Source: Podaxis mareebaensis
Taxonomy: Eukaryota > Basidiomycota > Agaricomycetes > Agaricales > Agaricaceae
Reading direction: 5' to 3'
NCBI GenBank assembly: GCA_018524725.1
Contig: JAEUWP010000142.1
Span: forward strand, 36,096 to 100,095
DNA length: 64,000 nucleotides
Shown: one piece after another, positions 9,946 through 19,070 of the stretch
Layout: each line of letters begins with the position of its first letter
How positions within the stretch are numbered: the first letter of the stretch is position 1
Made by a program: the position numbers and the translations under genes
Notes under the pieces: model-generated
Databases searched by the model: none
What the model was told of the DNA's origin: nothing
The model's input: the letters and a program-made list of their open reading frames with translations, nothing else

Positions 9946-10230
9946 ATGCAATTCCGCATTGCTGCCCTCTTGACGGTCTTGGCCGCCTCTGCCTCCGTCA
10001 TGTCCACCCCAACCCCAGCCGACAATTGTCTAGCGATTTGCCTCCCGGGTGACAAGCCGCCGGAGTGCCCAGAGGGAACATATCCCGGTGGCGTGCCCGG
10101 GTGCTGGAACTGCTGCGGTAAGGAGCCGCCAAAAGCTTGCCTCGCTGTATGTTACCCGGACATTCCCAAGTGCGGCGAGGGTCAGGTTGTAGGCGGTGCC
10201 CCAGGCTGTTACACCTGCTGCACAGTTTGA
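9946..10230 (+). CDS. Small secreted protein 5 with two six-Cys modules
   Basis: The product is 94 aa. I chose the ATG at 9946 because it starts a signal peptide (MQFRIAALLTVLAASASV) and lies right after a CCCCAG acceptor; an upstream in-frame ATG at 9901 is probably intronic. Two modules follow: C-x3-C-x8-C-x11-C-x2-C-C ending CWNCC, and C-x3-C-x6-C-x11-C-x2-C-C ending CYTCC. This is the most diverged member of the cluster (Gly/Pro-rich, no GCWGCC), yet the x3, x11 and x2 spacings hold exactly. It converges on the CoA-transferase gene 117 bp downstream. Confidence 0.75.
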   Translation: MQFRIAALLTVLAASASVMSTPTPADNCLAICLPGDKPPECPEGTYPGGVPGCWNCCGKEPPKACLAVCYPDIPKCGEGQVVGGAPGCYTCCTV

Positions 10231-10347
10231 GTTTGATCGTATGGCCAGGTGTTCATGATAGTCATGGAAGCTGTGACTAATACTCGAGTAGATTAAAATA
10301 CATACATACAATGAACGAATGTCGAATACAACAAAAGCCCCAAGAAT

Positions 10348-12136
10348 CTATCCAATGATCCCGTCTGTCCTCAGCTTCGACACGGCGTCTTCACTCAATC
10401 CTAAATCATTTTTTAACACTTCGTCCGTGTGGAATCCCAAGTCTGGACCAGCCCATTTTGGTCTTGAGTTCACGCCGTCGAGCAAAGGGAATGTACCCTG
10501 CATCTTTACGCTCCATGAATCTCCATTAGTTGTTTGCACGGGCACCTCTTGGATTGCACCTCGGGCTTGAACTTGCTCGTTCTCTACGACCTCTTTGACT
10601 GTTACCACCCGTCCCACGGGGACACCAGCTCGGTTCATCAGCTCAATCACTTCCTCTGCTGAATGTTGACTTGTCCACGCAGAAATGGCCTCCTCAATCT
10701 CAGCTTGCTTTTTCACCCGATGGTGATTGTGCAGGTATTCTGGGCCAGTAAGATCCGACCGACCAATAGTATCCATGAGACGTTTGTATATCGTGTCGCC
10801 ATTCGCGCCAATGACAATATAACATGGGATTCCCGGAGCATCTGGCGATGGTAGACATGGGTAGGCATTTGTCGGCACAATTCCCGTGACAGAAGACCCG
10901 GATGGACCACGTGTCTAGAAGTTGAGTGCGCTCAGTATATGTTCGGCCTTTCTGCGTCGAAATTTTCACCTTTCCTTTGCGATCGTATTCCGGGATAATG
11001 CCTTCCATGAGATTCAGCATACTGTATGGATGTGAGTCTGATTCCTCAACAAGGTAACCGGGGACACCACCTTTCCACAATGCTGACATCGACAGTGCTA
11101 CCGGTCGCCCCCAGGTTGGACTTGAGCTTGTTTTGCCGTTGCAACAAAGCGAGGACCTATATTCCCCAACAACCACGTGAGATTGAATTTCAGACGGCGG
11201 CCGGTCCCACGTCAACCGGCGCCAGCTTCGAGAAGCGTACTTACCGTTCCGAACGCAGCGTGCAATCCAGCAATCGAATCTCCCAGACTAATATTCGGCC
11301 GTACGGGTGGACCCGACAATCCACCTGATTGAGCATCGGGGAAACCGTTGATATACCGGAACCCAGACTCGGCTTCGCAGACTGATGCATATCCTGGACG
11401 AGGGGCCCAGGGTCCTGTCTGACCGTAGCCGCTTACGCGGGTGAAGATGAGTGAGGGGTTATGTTGATGAAGGTCCGCAGGTCCGAGTTGCCATCGTTCC
11501 AATGCTGCACATGGGTTGTAACCTGAGTTGCTGATGGGAAACTAAAGAAGCGCGACATACTTCCGGGCTTGAAGTTTTCTATAATTACATCGCTTTTGAT
11601 GGCTAGTTGGCGGACAAGTCTGAAGGTGCCAGCGAAAATGGCATCATTAGCGAGGTTGAGGGGGGGAGAGCAGCAAGTGGGAAGGTGCATGGACTTACTC
11701 TCGTCCCTCCGGTTTTCGTAGATCAATTGCGACGCTCTTCTTGTTCCTCGCTATACTGCGGAACCATGGACTCGTGCCATCGATATCCAACTCTCGCCAG
11801 ACACGTAGAGGGTCGCCAACCTTGGGTGGTTCGACTTTGATGACTTCGGCGCCAAATTGGCTTTAAGCGAGCGATAGGGGTTAGCATGTCGACCACGGAA
11901 CAGAATAAAGTACAACTCACCCAAGTAGTTGACCAGCAAAGGGACCAGCAATCAGTTGTCCGAGTTCTAGCACACGGACACCAGCAAGCGGCAACTCTTT
12001 GTAGTCGTTTGTGATGGTAGCAAATCTGGGACAACTTGAGTTACCATTTCTTTGGTCCAAATACCTGAGTAGCATGTACTCACGACCTAGACGTCGAGCG
12101 AAACAGCTGACGCTTGTACACAGAAGAAAGACTCAT
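10348..12136 (-). CDS. Family III (CaiB/BaiF) CoA-transferase, probably mitochondrial
   Basis: Eight exons join in phase (12136-12084, 12025-11921, 11860-11699, 11619-11561, 11504-11245, 11156-11071, 11021-10970, 10914-10348) to give 447 aa. Family landmarks are LPLAGVRVLELGQLIAGPFA near the N-terminus, GAEVIKVEPP, ENFKPGTLERWQLG, RVSGYGQTGPWAPRPGYA, and an SVTGIVPTNAYPC segment in the C-terminal part. The first 20 residues are basic and Ser-rich (MSLSSVYKRQLFRSTSRS), which suggests mitochondrial import. Relatives move CoA between acids; SUGCT (succinyl-CoA:glutarate) is one example, but the substrate cannot be read here. The residue after GY, where formyl-CoA transferase has its catalytic Asp, is Ala. 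One donor (11070, GTGGTG) is weak but gives the best join. Confidence 0.85.
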
Positions 12137-12992
12137 TTCGCGTTGGAAAATGATAGAATGTAGCAGAAGTCCCAGTTGAGGTATTACCGAGCCTAGGCAC
12201 TTTAATATCAAACGCCGCCGTAAGGCAGTAACAGTATGCTCGGAACCATCGGCCGACTATTTTGGGAGCCACGTTCGGACCATCGGGTTTAAGCAGGACT
12301 TAAGTAGATGACGGTCTATCTTGTGCTCGCTGTGGTTTCTCCATCGCTACGTTCCGAGATCAATGGAGAAGGTTGGATCCGTCAACAAATATATTCCTTC
12401 ACCACCGTCACTGGACTGGTCTATCTACAGACTATCGGAAACTCCCGCACTCTCGACTCCTCATGGCGGACGTCTTGGGTCACAACAGCCAACAGACTCT
12501 CCATTTGGTTTATGGCTGGAAAGCCGCCCAATTGAATAAATCCGTCTCATTCAACCCCCGGCGAGAGAAGAAATGAGGAAGTCATGGGGCACGGTAAAAT
12601 GGAGAGTCTCCCTCTAGCTTCTCCCTCAAAATTTGCGGCAGCCGTGTGCTCCGAAGTGTCGCTCCATCCCAACATGATACTTCTTGATCAAACTATGAGG
12701 TAATTTCAGCACTTATACTCGGCCGATGTCATGCCATAGCACTGAGTTTTGGTCATTTATAGACGCTATGATACCTTTGACATCGGGTAAGACGAAAATA
12801 ATTGTAAAGCCCAAGAGCCCTGGGAGCTCTACGTCGGCGGCGGAAAGACTCTAACACCTTCCGTGCATGTCGTGTCCATTTCCGACCATGGGCGAAAACT
12901 TGAATCAAAGCCCCAACATTCTCCAGAAATATCGTACATCAAATAATTCTGGCTACATACATATACAAAATACGTAGTTCATGAACATTCGT
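12137..12992. other. Intergenic, no gene seen
   Basis: This holds the promoter of the minus-strand CoA-transferase and the 3' flank of the lactonase gene. Overlapping short frames at 12308-12576 have no recognisable content. Confidence 0.5.
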
Positions 12993-14209
12993 TTACTTCC
13001 ATAAGAATCCAGTGGGCGCTTTAACGCCTTCGTTCCTTGCAATCTCCTTCAGTCCCTTCCCACCATCAATCCTCTCAAATACCTTGACACCACCACCATT
13101 CGCGCCACCGACGACCAAATACTTGTCATCTTGACCACCAAACAACATACCCCTTGCGTGTTTCAATCCGGTCCTTACTTCGGCTACCAACTGAAGTTTG
13201 CTGGGATCAGAGGCAAAATCAAAGATGGAAATGATATCTCCGGCAGGAGAGGGGTCGTTGCGATTCGAGAGGTATATGTAGGGAGTTGGGAAGGAGGTGT
13301 TGGGTTGAGGGATGAGGATTTCTGCAGCGAGCATGTCATTGGGCTGAGGAGGTGGGGAAGACATTGTCGCCGTTGAGGTGACAAATTTAGGAAGAGTTGG
13401 CAAAGGAGGGAAGGTGTGCCGAACGAGCCTACTAGAAAGTTCAAGCAGGGTGAAGAGCTCGCCATCTATAATTTGTAAGTCAGTAAAATGATGGTTGAGC
13501 TTATATGAACATACCGTAATAAGCGACATGACGAGGACCACCTCCTAACTCATACTGAATATGACCGCGCAACTCCCAGTTACCGTCTATAGTTTTCTTA
13601 AGGCGGTATACCCGGTCTGCACCGAGATCTGGGACAAGGAGTTCTTGGTGTTCGTCCAGAACAAAGACCTGATGAGGGTGTGAGCCTTCCTGACGGGCCT
13701 TGTTCGGTCCGGTCCCAGCAAGTTGGACTTTCTTGATAGGCGACGACGTCGAGATGTACGGGGGGGAGTTTGTCAAGGGAATAAACCCAATGGTTCCGGA
13801 GGAGTACTGCGGGTGCGATATGGATCATCAGACAAGATAATTGAAAAAATGCACCTGTAAGAACAGTGCAAAAGGTTATTTTGCAGCTCTTCAAGATCTC
13901 ACTTACGTTGGCGATCAACAACTCGTCCTTGTTAACCAACAACGAGCATGGGTCTCTCCCACCGCTCCCAGTCCTGCCGATAACCTCGCCTTTACCCTGG
14001 TTATCAAATCTCAACGCAACAGCGACACCGTCAGATTGTTCAAGTCCTGTGAACACGATCGAGCGGTCCTCTGGGTGGAAAGTGATCCACGACGGGTGAT
14101 GTCCAACCTTCACCTCCGATACGACTTCCAGACTTCCTTTAACATCATCAAATAGTAACGTGTAGATTTCGTCCGTATACGTCGAGACTAGGATTTGAAA
14201 TTGGGTCAT
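12993..14209 (-). CDS. Lactonase-type seven-bladed beta-propeller protein
   Basis: Three exons (14209-13907, 13806-13515, 13465-12993) give 355 aa. The N-terminus has the family start pattern (ILVSTYTDEIYTLLFD), then VGHHPSWITFHPE, DPCSLLVNKDELLIANY, GSHPHQVFVLDEHQELLVPDLGADRVYRL, ELGGGPRHVAYY and a C-terminal SNRNDPSPAGDIISIFDF blade. These match the fungal branch of the 6-phosphogluconolactonase (YbhE-type) and cyclo-isomerase fold. The substrate is not readable; many fungal members are annotated only as lactonases. Intron 1 contains a second possible acceptor (CTTACAG), so a minor isoform is possible. A TATA-like element lies upstream at 14371-14378. Confidence 0.85.
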
Positions 14210-14370
14210 GTTGTAATCCCGAGGTGCGGAGTGGCCGATAAAATTTGGTATTTGAGAATGAAATGGATAAAGGAGGGGTGTAGCCGGTCGATGAAGCGCA
14301 GCGGGTTATTGTCAGCTAAGTCCAAGGTCCGGCGGCGGGGTGCATCGGTATCAGGCTAGACTAGACTTCC

Positions 14371-14378
14371 TTATATAA
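14371..14378 (-). promoter_or_regulatory. TATA-like element upstream of the lactonase gene
   Basis: TTATATAA (near-palindromic) lies about 160 bp upstream of the ATG at 14209 on the minus strand. Confidence 0.4.
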
Positions 14379-14379
14379 C

Positions 14380-15654
14380 CCCACCCCCAAGTCTACAGTA
14401 CCATGCACCACTGTCTACTGATTTGGCGGACGTGCAATACCACCTCCACCGCCGACGTTTCGCCGATCCGGGGATGAATAATAATGGACAAAGATAAGTA
14501 AGTGTGAGTTGCAAGCTGTTTGGACGTAATCCCGGATATTGCGATATACAAATGTAAAGGCGGCCGCGTTCTTGAGAAGGTATCTGTAATAGACCTCCAG
14601 ATCAAAGTAGGGAAACGAGTTGACATATAAGTCGATCCCTACCCCTCAAAACTATGCGAGGTGGAGGGAATTAGAGTGCCGAATTAAATAGAGTGGATAT
14701 GATGGTGTTTGGCTTCGTCGCATTTCAGGAAAAGATCAAAAGAAGGCCCGAGAAAACTCCTAGATTTGCATGCGTAGCTACCAGCAGAGATCAGCATCAT
14801 CTGAGATGTTGTGGTGCTTTAGACTGAGATTTTGGGTGCGGAAACGAAGAATTCATGACATTTAGGTAATGCTTGTCTTGCGAAGGGTATGGAAAGAACT
14901 TGTGTGCATGGTATCGCAGAATAATGCATAGAATGCCAGCATGACATCCCACCGAATTTTCTCCTGGGTCCCCCCTTTGGTGGTGACCAGACGCAATATG
15001 AAACGGGAGCGGGTAGGCCGGGCGCAGGGATGTCTCAAAAAGACGATCCTGGGACATGAGATACAAAATGTAGATGTGGCTCATATCAATTGGTAAGCCG
15101 AAAAGTGGAGGAGACCGTTCAGGGGGGGGTCAGAACTGAAGAGCTTTGGATGCCACAACATCAAAAGAAGACTTCGAGATTTCGCCGGCTCCGATATATC
15201 CGCCATCGGTGCTTCTCACAACAAACTGACGAGGGTCATGAAATCGTTTGATGAAAATGCGATGTAACATGCTTACAAGGTGGATGCATCCTTGGCCGAA
15301 TGGAAGGAGAGAAATCGTATTGGGCCACGATATCAACCATCCTCGCGAATCAGCAGCGACCAAACCTCGGAAGAATGACTTGAGATTATGTCAAGTATCG
15401 CAAAAGCTTCGACAGAGGTGAAAGGAAAGGAAGAGTGAGCGATATGCATGGGTGGTTTGGGCGTGGAAAATATTCTCTCGAATATAGGCAAGGGCACGTG
15501 GGTCTTCGGCGGGTTTTCATGAGATGCAAACTTTGGGGGTCCAATCTATGAGGAGATTACCGGGAGGCATCTAGGGATACATCTTATAGAACGCGAGGAG
15601 ACTTCGCGAACGCTCATCGAGGATCGAGGGTGAGAGCAAGGTATCGACAGCACA
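14380..15654. other. Intergenic, 1.3 kb, no gene supported
   Basis: This lies between two minus-strand genes. A 77-aa frame at 15363-15130 (minus) has a plausible-looking tail, but no splice model restores a longer frame and no domain is visible. The TATA-like element of the lactonase gene is at its left end. Confidence 0.45.
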
Positions 15655-17025
15655 TCACCACCATACTACGCCTTTCATCAACCTTCTGCCCGTCCTCACG
15701 ACTTTAGCACTCTCAACCTTTCCATCTGCGCCAATCTCCGCACCAACATCGACAGTTCCTCCAGGATGTCTGATACGTATAAGATCATTCTCCGAACCAG
15801 ACACACGTCTTGCGATTTGAGCGATATTCCACGCCACAGTTCCTTCCACCTTTGCCGCGACGCCGAGGCACAGGCCTAACGTCATGGGCACGGCTTTGTG
15901 CAACACACCCATTGATAGTGCGTGTACTACCACGTCAGCTTTGTTTTCGAGGTCAGAATCAGAACTAGGTGTACTGAGGAAGGCAATTTTTGGTTGGGCT
16001 TGTGCAGTGGGATCGAGTTTCATCGTTCTGGCGCCTTGTTGCCGGATGGCTTCGAGGGTTTTGGTGACCGGGAGGGAAGAGGGTTCTTTACCGATGATGT
16101 AGTTGTCGATGTCGAGGCCGAGGTTTCGTAGTTCCTCGGAGAGGGCGAAGACGCTTGGGTTTGTTGCGTCAACAAGGCTGGCTGAGACGCTAGCGGGTTG
16201 TCCATCAGGAAGTTTGAAAGAGAGTATGTCGGTGGGGTTGGATGTAGGAAGGAGCTTGCCAGTGCGGGCTCCCGCAGGTTTCAGGTACTCGCAAACAATC
16301 TGGGAGGCTTTTCCTGGAACGCCGGCGATTGTGGCTTCAGGCGTGTTAAGGATCGGAATACCAGACTCCGACACAGGGAGTGTGATATCAATGATCTTCT
16401 GTGTATTTGTATTGAAGCACCTCACCCTCGCTCTCCCAGCCTCGTCCCGATTAGCGCGACACATCCTCCCGTCCAAAGCATAAGCTCCAACCATACTGGT
16501 AAGGTTACCGCAATTTCCGGAATAATCGATACTATCATCTTTGATCCCTATCTGGACGAATGTATATTGGACATCGATGTTATGTTTCGAGTGTTGTTCG
16601 GGTGTCGCAGATTCGACGACACAGATTTTGGACAGGCTGGAAACGCCGCCGCCCATGCCATTCAACTGACGCCCGTAGTCAGGGTCCGGGGAACCCATTA
16701 TTCCCAGAAAGATAGGTTTCCAGTCCGCTTTGGACGAAGGGAGATGAGTGCGCTTGAGGAATATGCCTTTGGAAGTGCCGCCTCGGAGGAATGTAGCTGG
16801 AATGGGGTTCGGGTGGCGGAGTGCTGAAGAGGAGTTCGACCTGAATATCCATGGCTGGGTCCTTGGGGAGTAAGCTAACGCTAACGCTGGATGTGTTCTG
16901 CCTATAGGCAGAGATTTGGCCAGCATTTGTTGGCAGTTGTGACAATCCCGCTCAAACAAGCGCCCAGATCGGGTGGTCGGCTTTTCGAGGGTAGCCGACA
17001 CAGTCCGTGGCCAATCAGAACGCAT
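15655..17025 (-). CDS. PrpF-like isomerase (2-methylaconitate isomerase / 4-oxalomesaconate tautomerase family)
   Basis: This is one uninterrupted exon of 456 aa. From about residue 78 it matches the PrpF/DUF453 family: IPATFLRGGTSKGIF, an MGGGVSSLSKICVV segment, DYSGNCGN with the conserved cysteine, VPGKASQIV, SLVDATNPSVF, and HPGGTVDVGAEI near the C-terminus. Family members interconvert double-bond isomers of unsaturated tricarboxylates. The N-terminal 75 residues are basic and hydroxylated and look like a mitochondrial presequence; a second Met at about residue 34 (codon 16924-16926) is an alternative start. Lack of introns is unusual for this locus, where neighbours have 3-27 exons. Confidence 0.85.
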   Translation of the reverse strand: MRSDWPRTVSATLEKPTTRSGRLFERDCHNCQQMLAKSLPIGRTHPALALAYSPRTQPWIFRSNSSSALRHPNPIPATFLRGGTSKGIFLKRTHLPSSKADWKPIFLGIMGSPDPDYGRQLNGMGGGVSSLSKICVVESATPEQHSKHNIDVQYTFVQIGIKDDSIDYSGNCGNLTSMVGAYALDGRMCRANRDEAGRARVRCFNTNTQKIIDITLPVSESGIPILNTPEATIAGVPGKASQIVCEYLKPAGARTGKLLPTSNPTDILSFKLPDGQPASVSASLVDATNPSVFALSEELRNLGLDIDNYIIGKEPSSLPVTKTLEAIRQQGARTMKLDPTAQAQPKIAFLSTPSSDSDLENKADVVVHALSMGVLHKAVPMTLGLCLGVAAKVEGTVAWNIAQIARRVSGSENDLIRIRHPGGTVDVGAEIGADGKVESAKVVRTGRRLMKGVVWW

Positions 17026-17666
17026 AGGAGCGGTAACGTGACGCAGGATCTAGATCCCACCACGCGGAATCCCAAATTTGACGGACTCCTCAGGGGGGAC
17101 TCTCAGGGGAGCTAGTGCCTCGGCTGGCTCTTGTTTTCGTTGGAACAACAGTGAAACAACACGGGGGGGGTGTCACAACGCTCCTTGCTTTGTCCGATCT
17201 ACCTCCTACTCCTTGGAGCTCTATTTTACACTGTTCTCTCAGTTCTGCAGTCTAAACCATCTGTACCAGGAAGATTCGTGACAGTTGACATCAATTTGAT
17301 CTATATTTGGCTTCGCCCCCACAAGTTCTAGTCCAGCTGCAGACTTGGACGAATCACGTTCCCAGTTCTTTTCCCTCCTGCCTTTCTTTCTGACCGTCAC
17401 TACGACCTTCTGTGGACGCCATTCCTTTCGTTCGCAGCTCAGGGACCAATCGTTTGTACAGGTGGAGCACTTGAAGCTTGGTCATAACAAGGTAAGAGCC
17501 TCCCCTGATTCCGTTCGTAATGCGTGTGAGCCTTATCATTGAATGTGTTGACACACCTTGTTCGATCCCAACCACCACCACTTCTGTCCCTTGCTTTATC
17601 GATGCAACAGCACTGAAGTCTTTTGTGCTATTCTACGCCTACTACGACCATCCGCTCCCGGCGTTC

Positions 17667-18392
17667 ATGTCCTCAAACTCTATGACAAACACTTCCTCTG
17701 CTGCTTCAACCTCGACTTCTTCGGGCGCTGATTCCTCTACATCATCCTATGATCCGCGGTCCGCGATCGTTGGCGGGGTTTTAGGAACTTTGGCTTTTAT
17801 TTTATTGGTGGGGATCGTACTTATTACACTGCGGGTACGGAGACGAGCGAAGGATGATGGAGAGAAAGCAGTAGGACCGTTCCAAGGGACAGCGGTGCTG
17901 GACAAGAGCCATCCAGCCGCGAGAATTGTGCCCTTTGGCACACCTGGTGCTGAGGGTCATTATTTCCGTAAGTTCCCGTCATTTTTGATGCAACAAATAT
18001 CAAATCGATGTATTATAGGGCATGCACCTGGAAAGTCCATGCGGTTAGCAATTCGACGACCCGACGGCGCTTGGGACTTTACAGACCCAAGTGAGCCATT
18101 CACACCTACTGGGGTTTCCGACGTCCAGCCCTCTCCCATGTCCTCTACCACGAACCTCGTATCGGGCAGCCGGCGCAAGAATGGGTCAAGGTCTGCAATA
18201 CTGGAGTACAAAGAACAAGAGTCCAGAGCAGCGCAACTGATCAGGCTCGGTTATGATGCCCGGGACGACGACCTAGAGGTGAACGGTCTGCGACATCCGC
18301 CACCTGCCTATGGTTCAGAGCCGACTAACGGGCCCTATGCCACGTATCGACCACCGGGCACTCGTGATTCATCGTGGAACGCCTCAAGCTGA
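17667..18392 (+). CDS. Single-pass membrane protein with Ser/Thr-rich ectodomain
   Basis: Two exons (17667-17967, 18019-18392) give 224 aa. The 51-nt intron is GTAAGT to TTATAG; its length is a multiple of three and it lacks a stop, so an unspliced reading adds 17 spurious residues. The order is a short Ser/Thr/Ala-rich N-terminus, one membrane segment (AIVGGVLGTLAFILLVGIVL), a basic stop-transfer RVRRR, then a polar cytoplasmic tail with PPPAY and other Pro-rich patches. This is a common basidiomycete architecture of unknown function (mid2-like or receptor-like in layout only). The ATG at 17667 follows a probable 5'-UTR intron starting GTAAGA at 17491. No signal peptide precedes the segment. 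Confidence 0.65.
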   Translation: MSSNSMTNTSSAASTSTSSGADSSTSSYDPRSAIVGGVLGTLAFILLVGIVLITLRVRRRAKDDGEKAVGPFQGTAVLDKSHPAARIVPFGTPGAEGHYFRKFPSFLMQQISNRCIIGHAPGKSMRLAIRRPDGAWDFTDPSEPFTPTGVSDVQPSPMSSTTNLVSGSRRKNGSRSAILEYKEQESRAAQLIRLGYDARDDDLEVNGLRHPPPAYGSEPTNGPYATYRPPGTRDSSWNASS

Positions 18393-19070
18393 AACTAAAC
18401 CAACCTCGTCTTTCTTTCAACGTTTTGGGTTCTTTGGTCTGCTTTCAGTCTCGTTTGCTATTCGCATTATCTTCACCTTCTCTAGCACTTATGGTTTAGC
18501 TTTCGTTCTTGCATTCACTCATTTCATTATTGCATTTTCTCCACCTTTCCTCTTCTGCTTTAATTTGCTACGCAACCATCATGATCTTTCCAGAAGCTTC
18601 TTATGCCCTTGTCTTTCATTTCTAGTAGTTTATGTTTAATACCCACCCCTCCCATGACCTATTTTGCCTGGACGCTATGTGGACATGTGGACGCTCACAG
18701 ATCTTGTATTCCATAGATTCCCCGTATGCGAGATTTACCTTTGAATACCAATCGTCATCTAAAAGTTTACAAGTCGAAGGGGACGCGAGCGGATCCGAGC
18801 GGTCCGGCTGACTCGAACGATCGAATCATCCCACGATCGAAATCTCCTGCAAAAGTGACTCGCTGATTCGACTAGGTATACGGGTGTCCACAAACACAAA
18901 TCATCACCAGAAATCGTGGTTGTTTAAAAACCCTGGGATCCAAAACGTCGTCGACAAAAAAGCCAACTTTCGCAAAACTCAAAAAACAAGAGGCAAAAGC
19001 AGGCTCAGAAGTAGCCTCGTTGACGCCATTCGATATCGAATCCTGGGCCGTGCAGAGTTCTGTTGCGATC
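18393..19070. other. Intergenic and GCN1 5' region
   Basis: This contains the 3' UTR of the membrane protein and the GCN1 leader. The GCN1 frame stays open upstream of its first ATG back to about 18876 and encodes a Lys-rich stretch (KKPTFAKLKKQE), with no ATG in that frame. An upstream coding exon is therefore possible, but I could not place one. Confidence 0.4.

Noticed and set aside
15130..15363. Possible small spliced gene on the minus strand
   Set aside because: The GTAAGC...CAG intron looks good, but the exon phases do not match (21 codons plus one base against a phase-0 exon), and no alternative junction rescues it.
16198..16827. A 209-aa plus-strand frame
   Set aside because: It is antisense to the well-supported PrpF-like gene.
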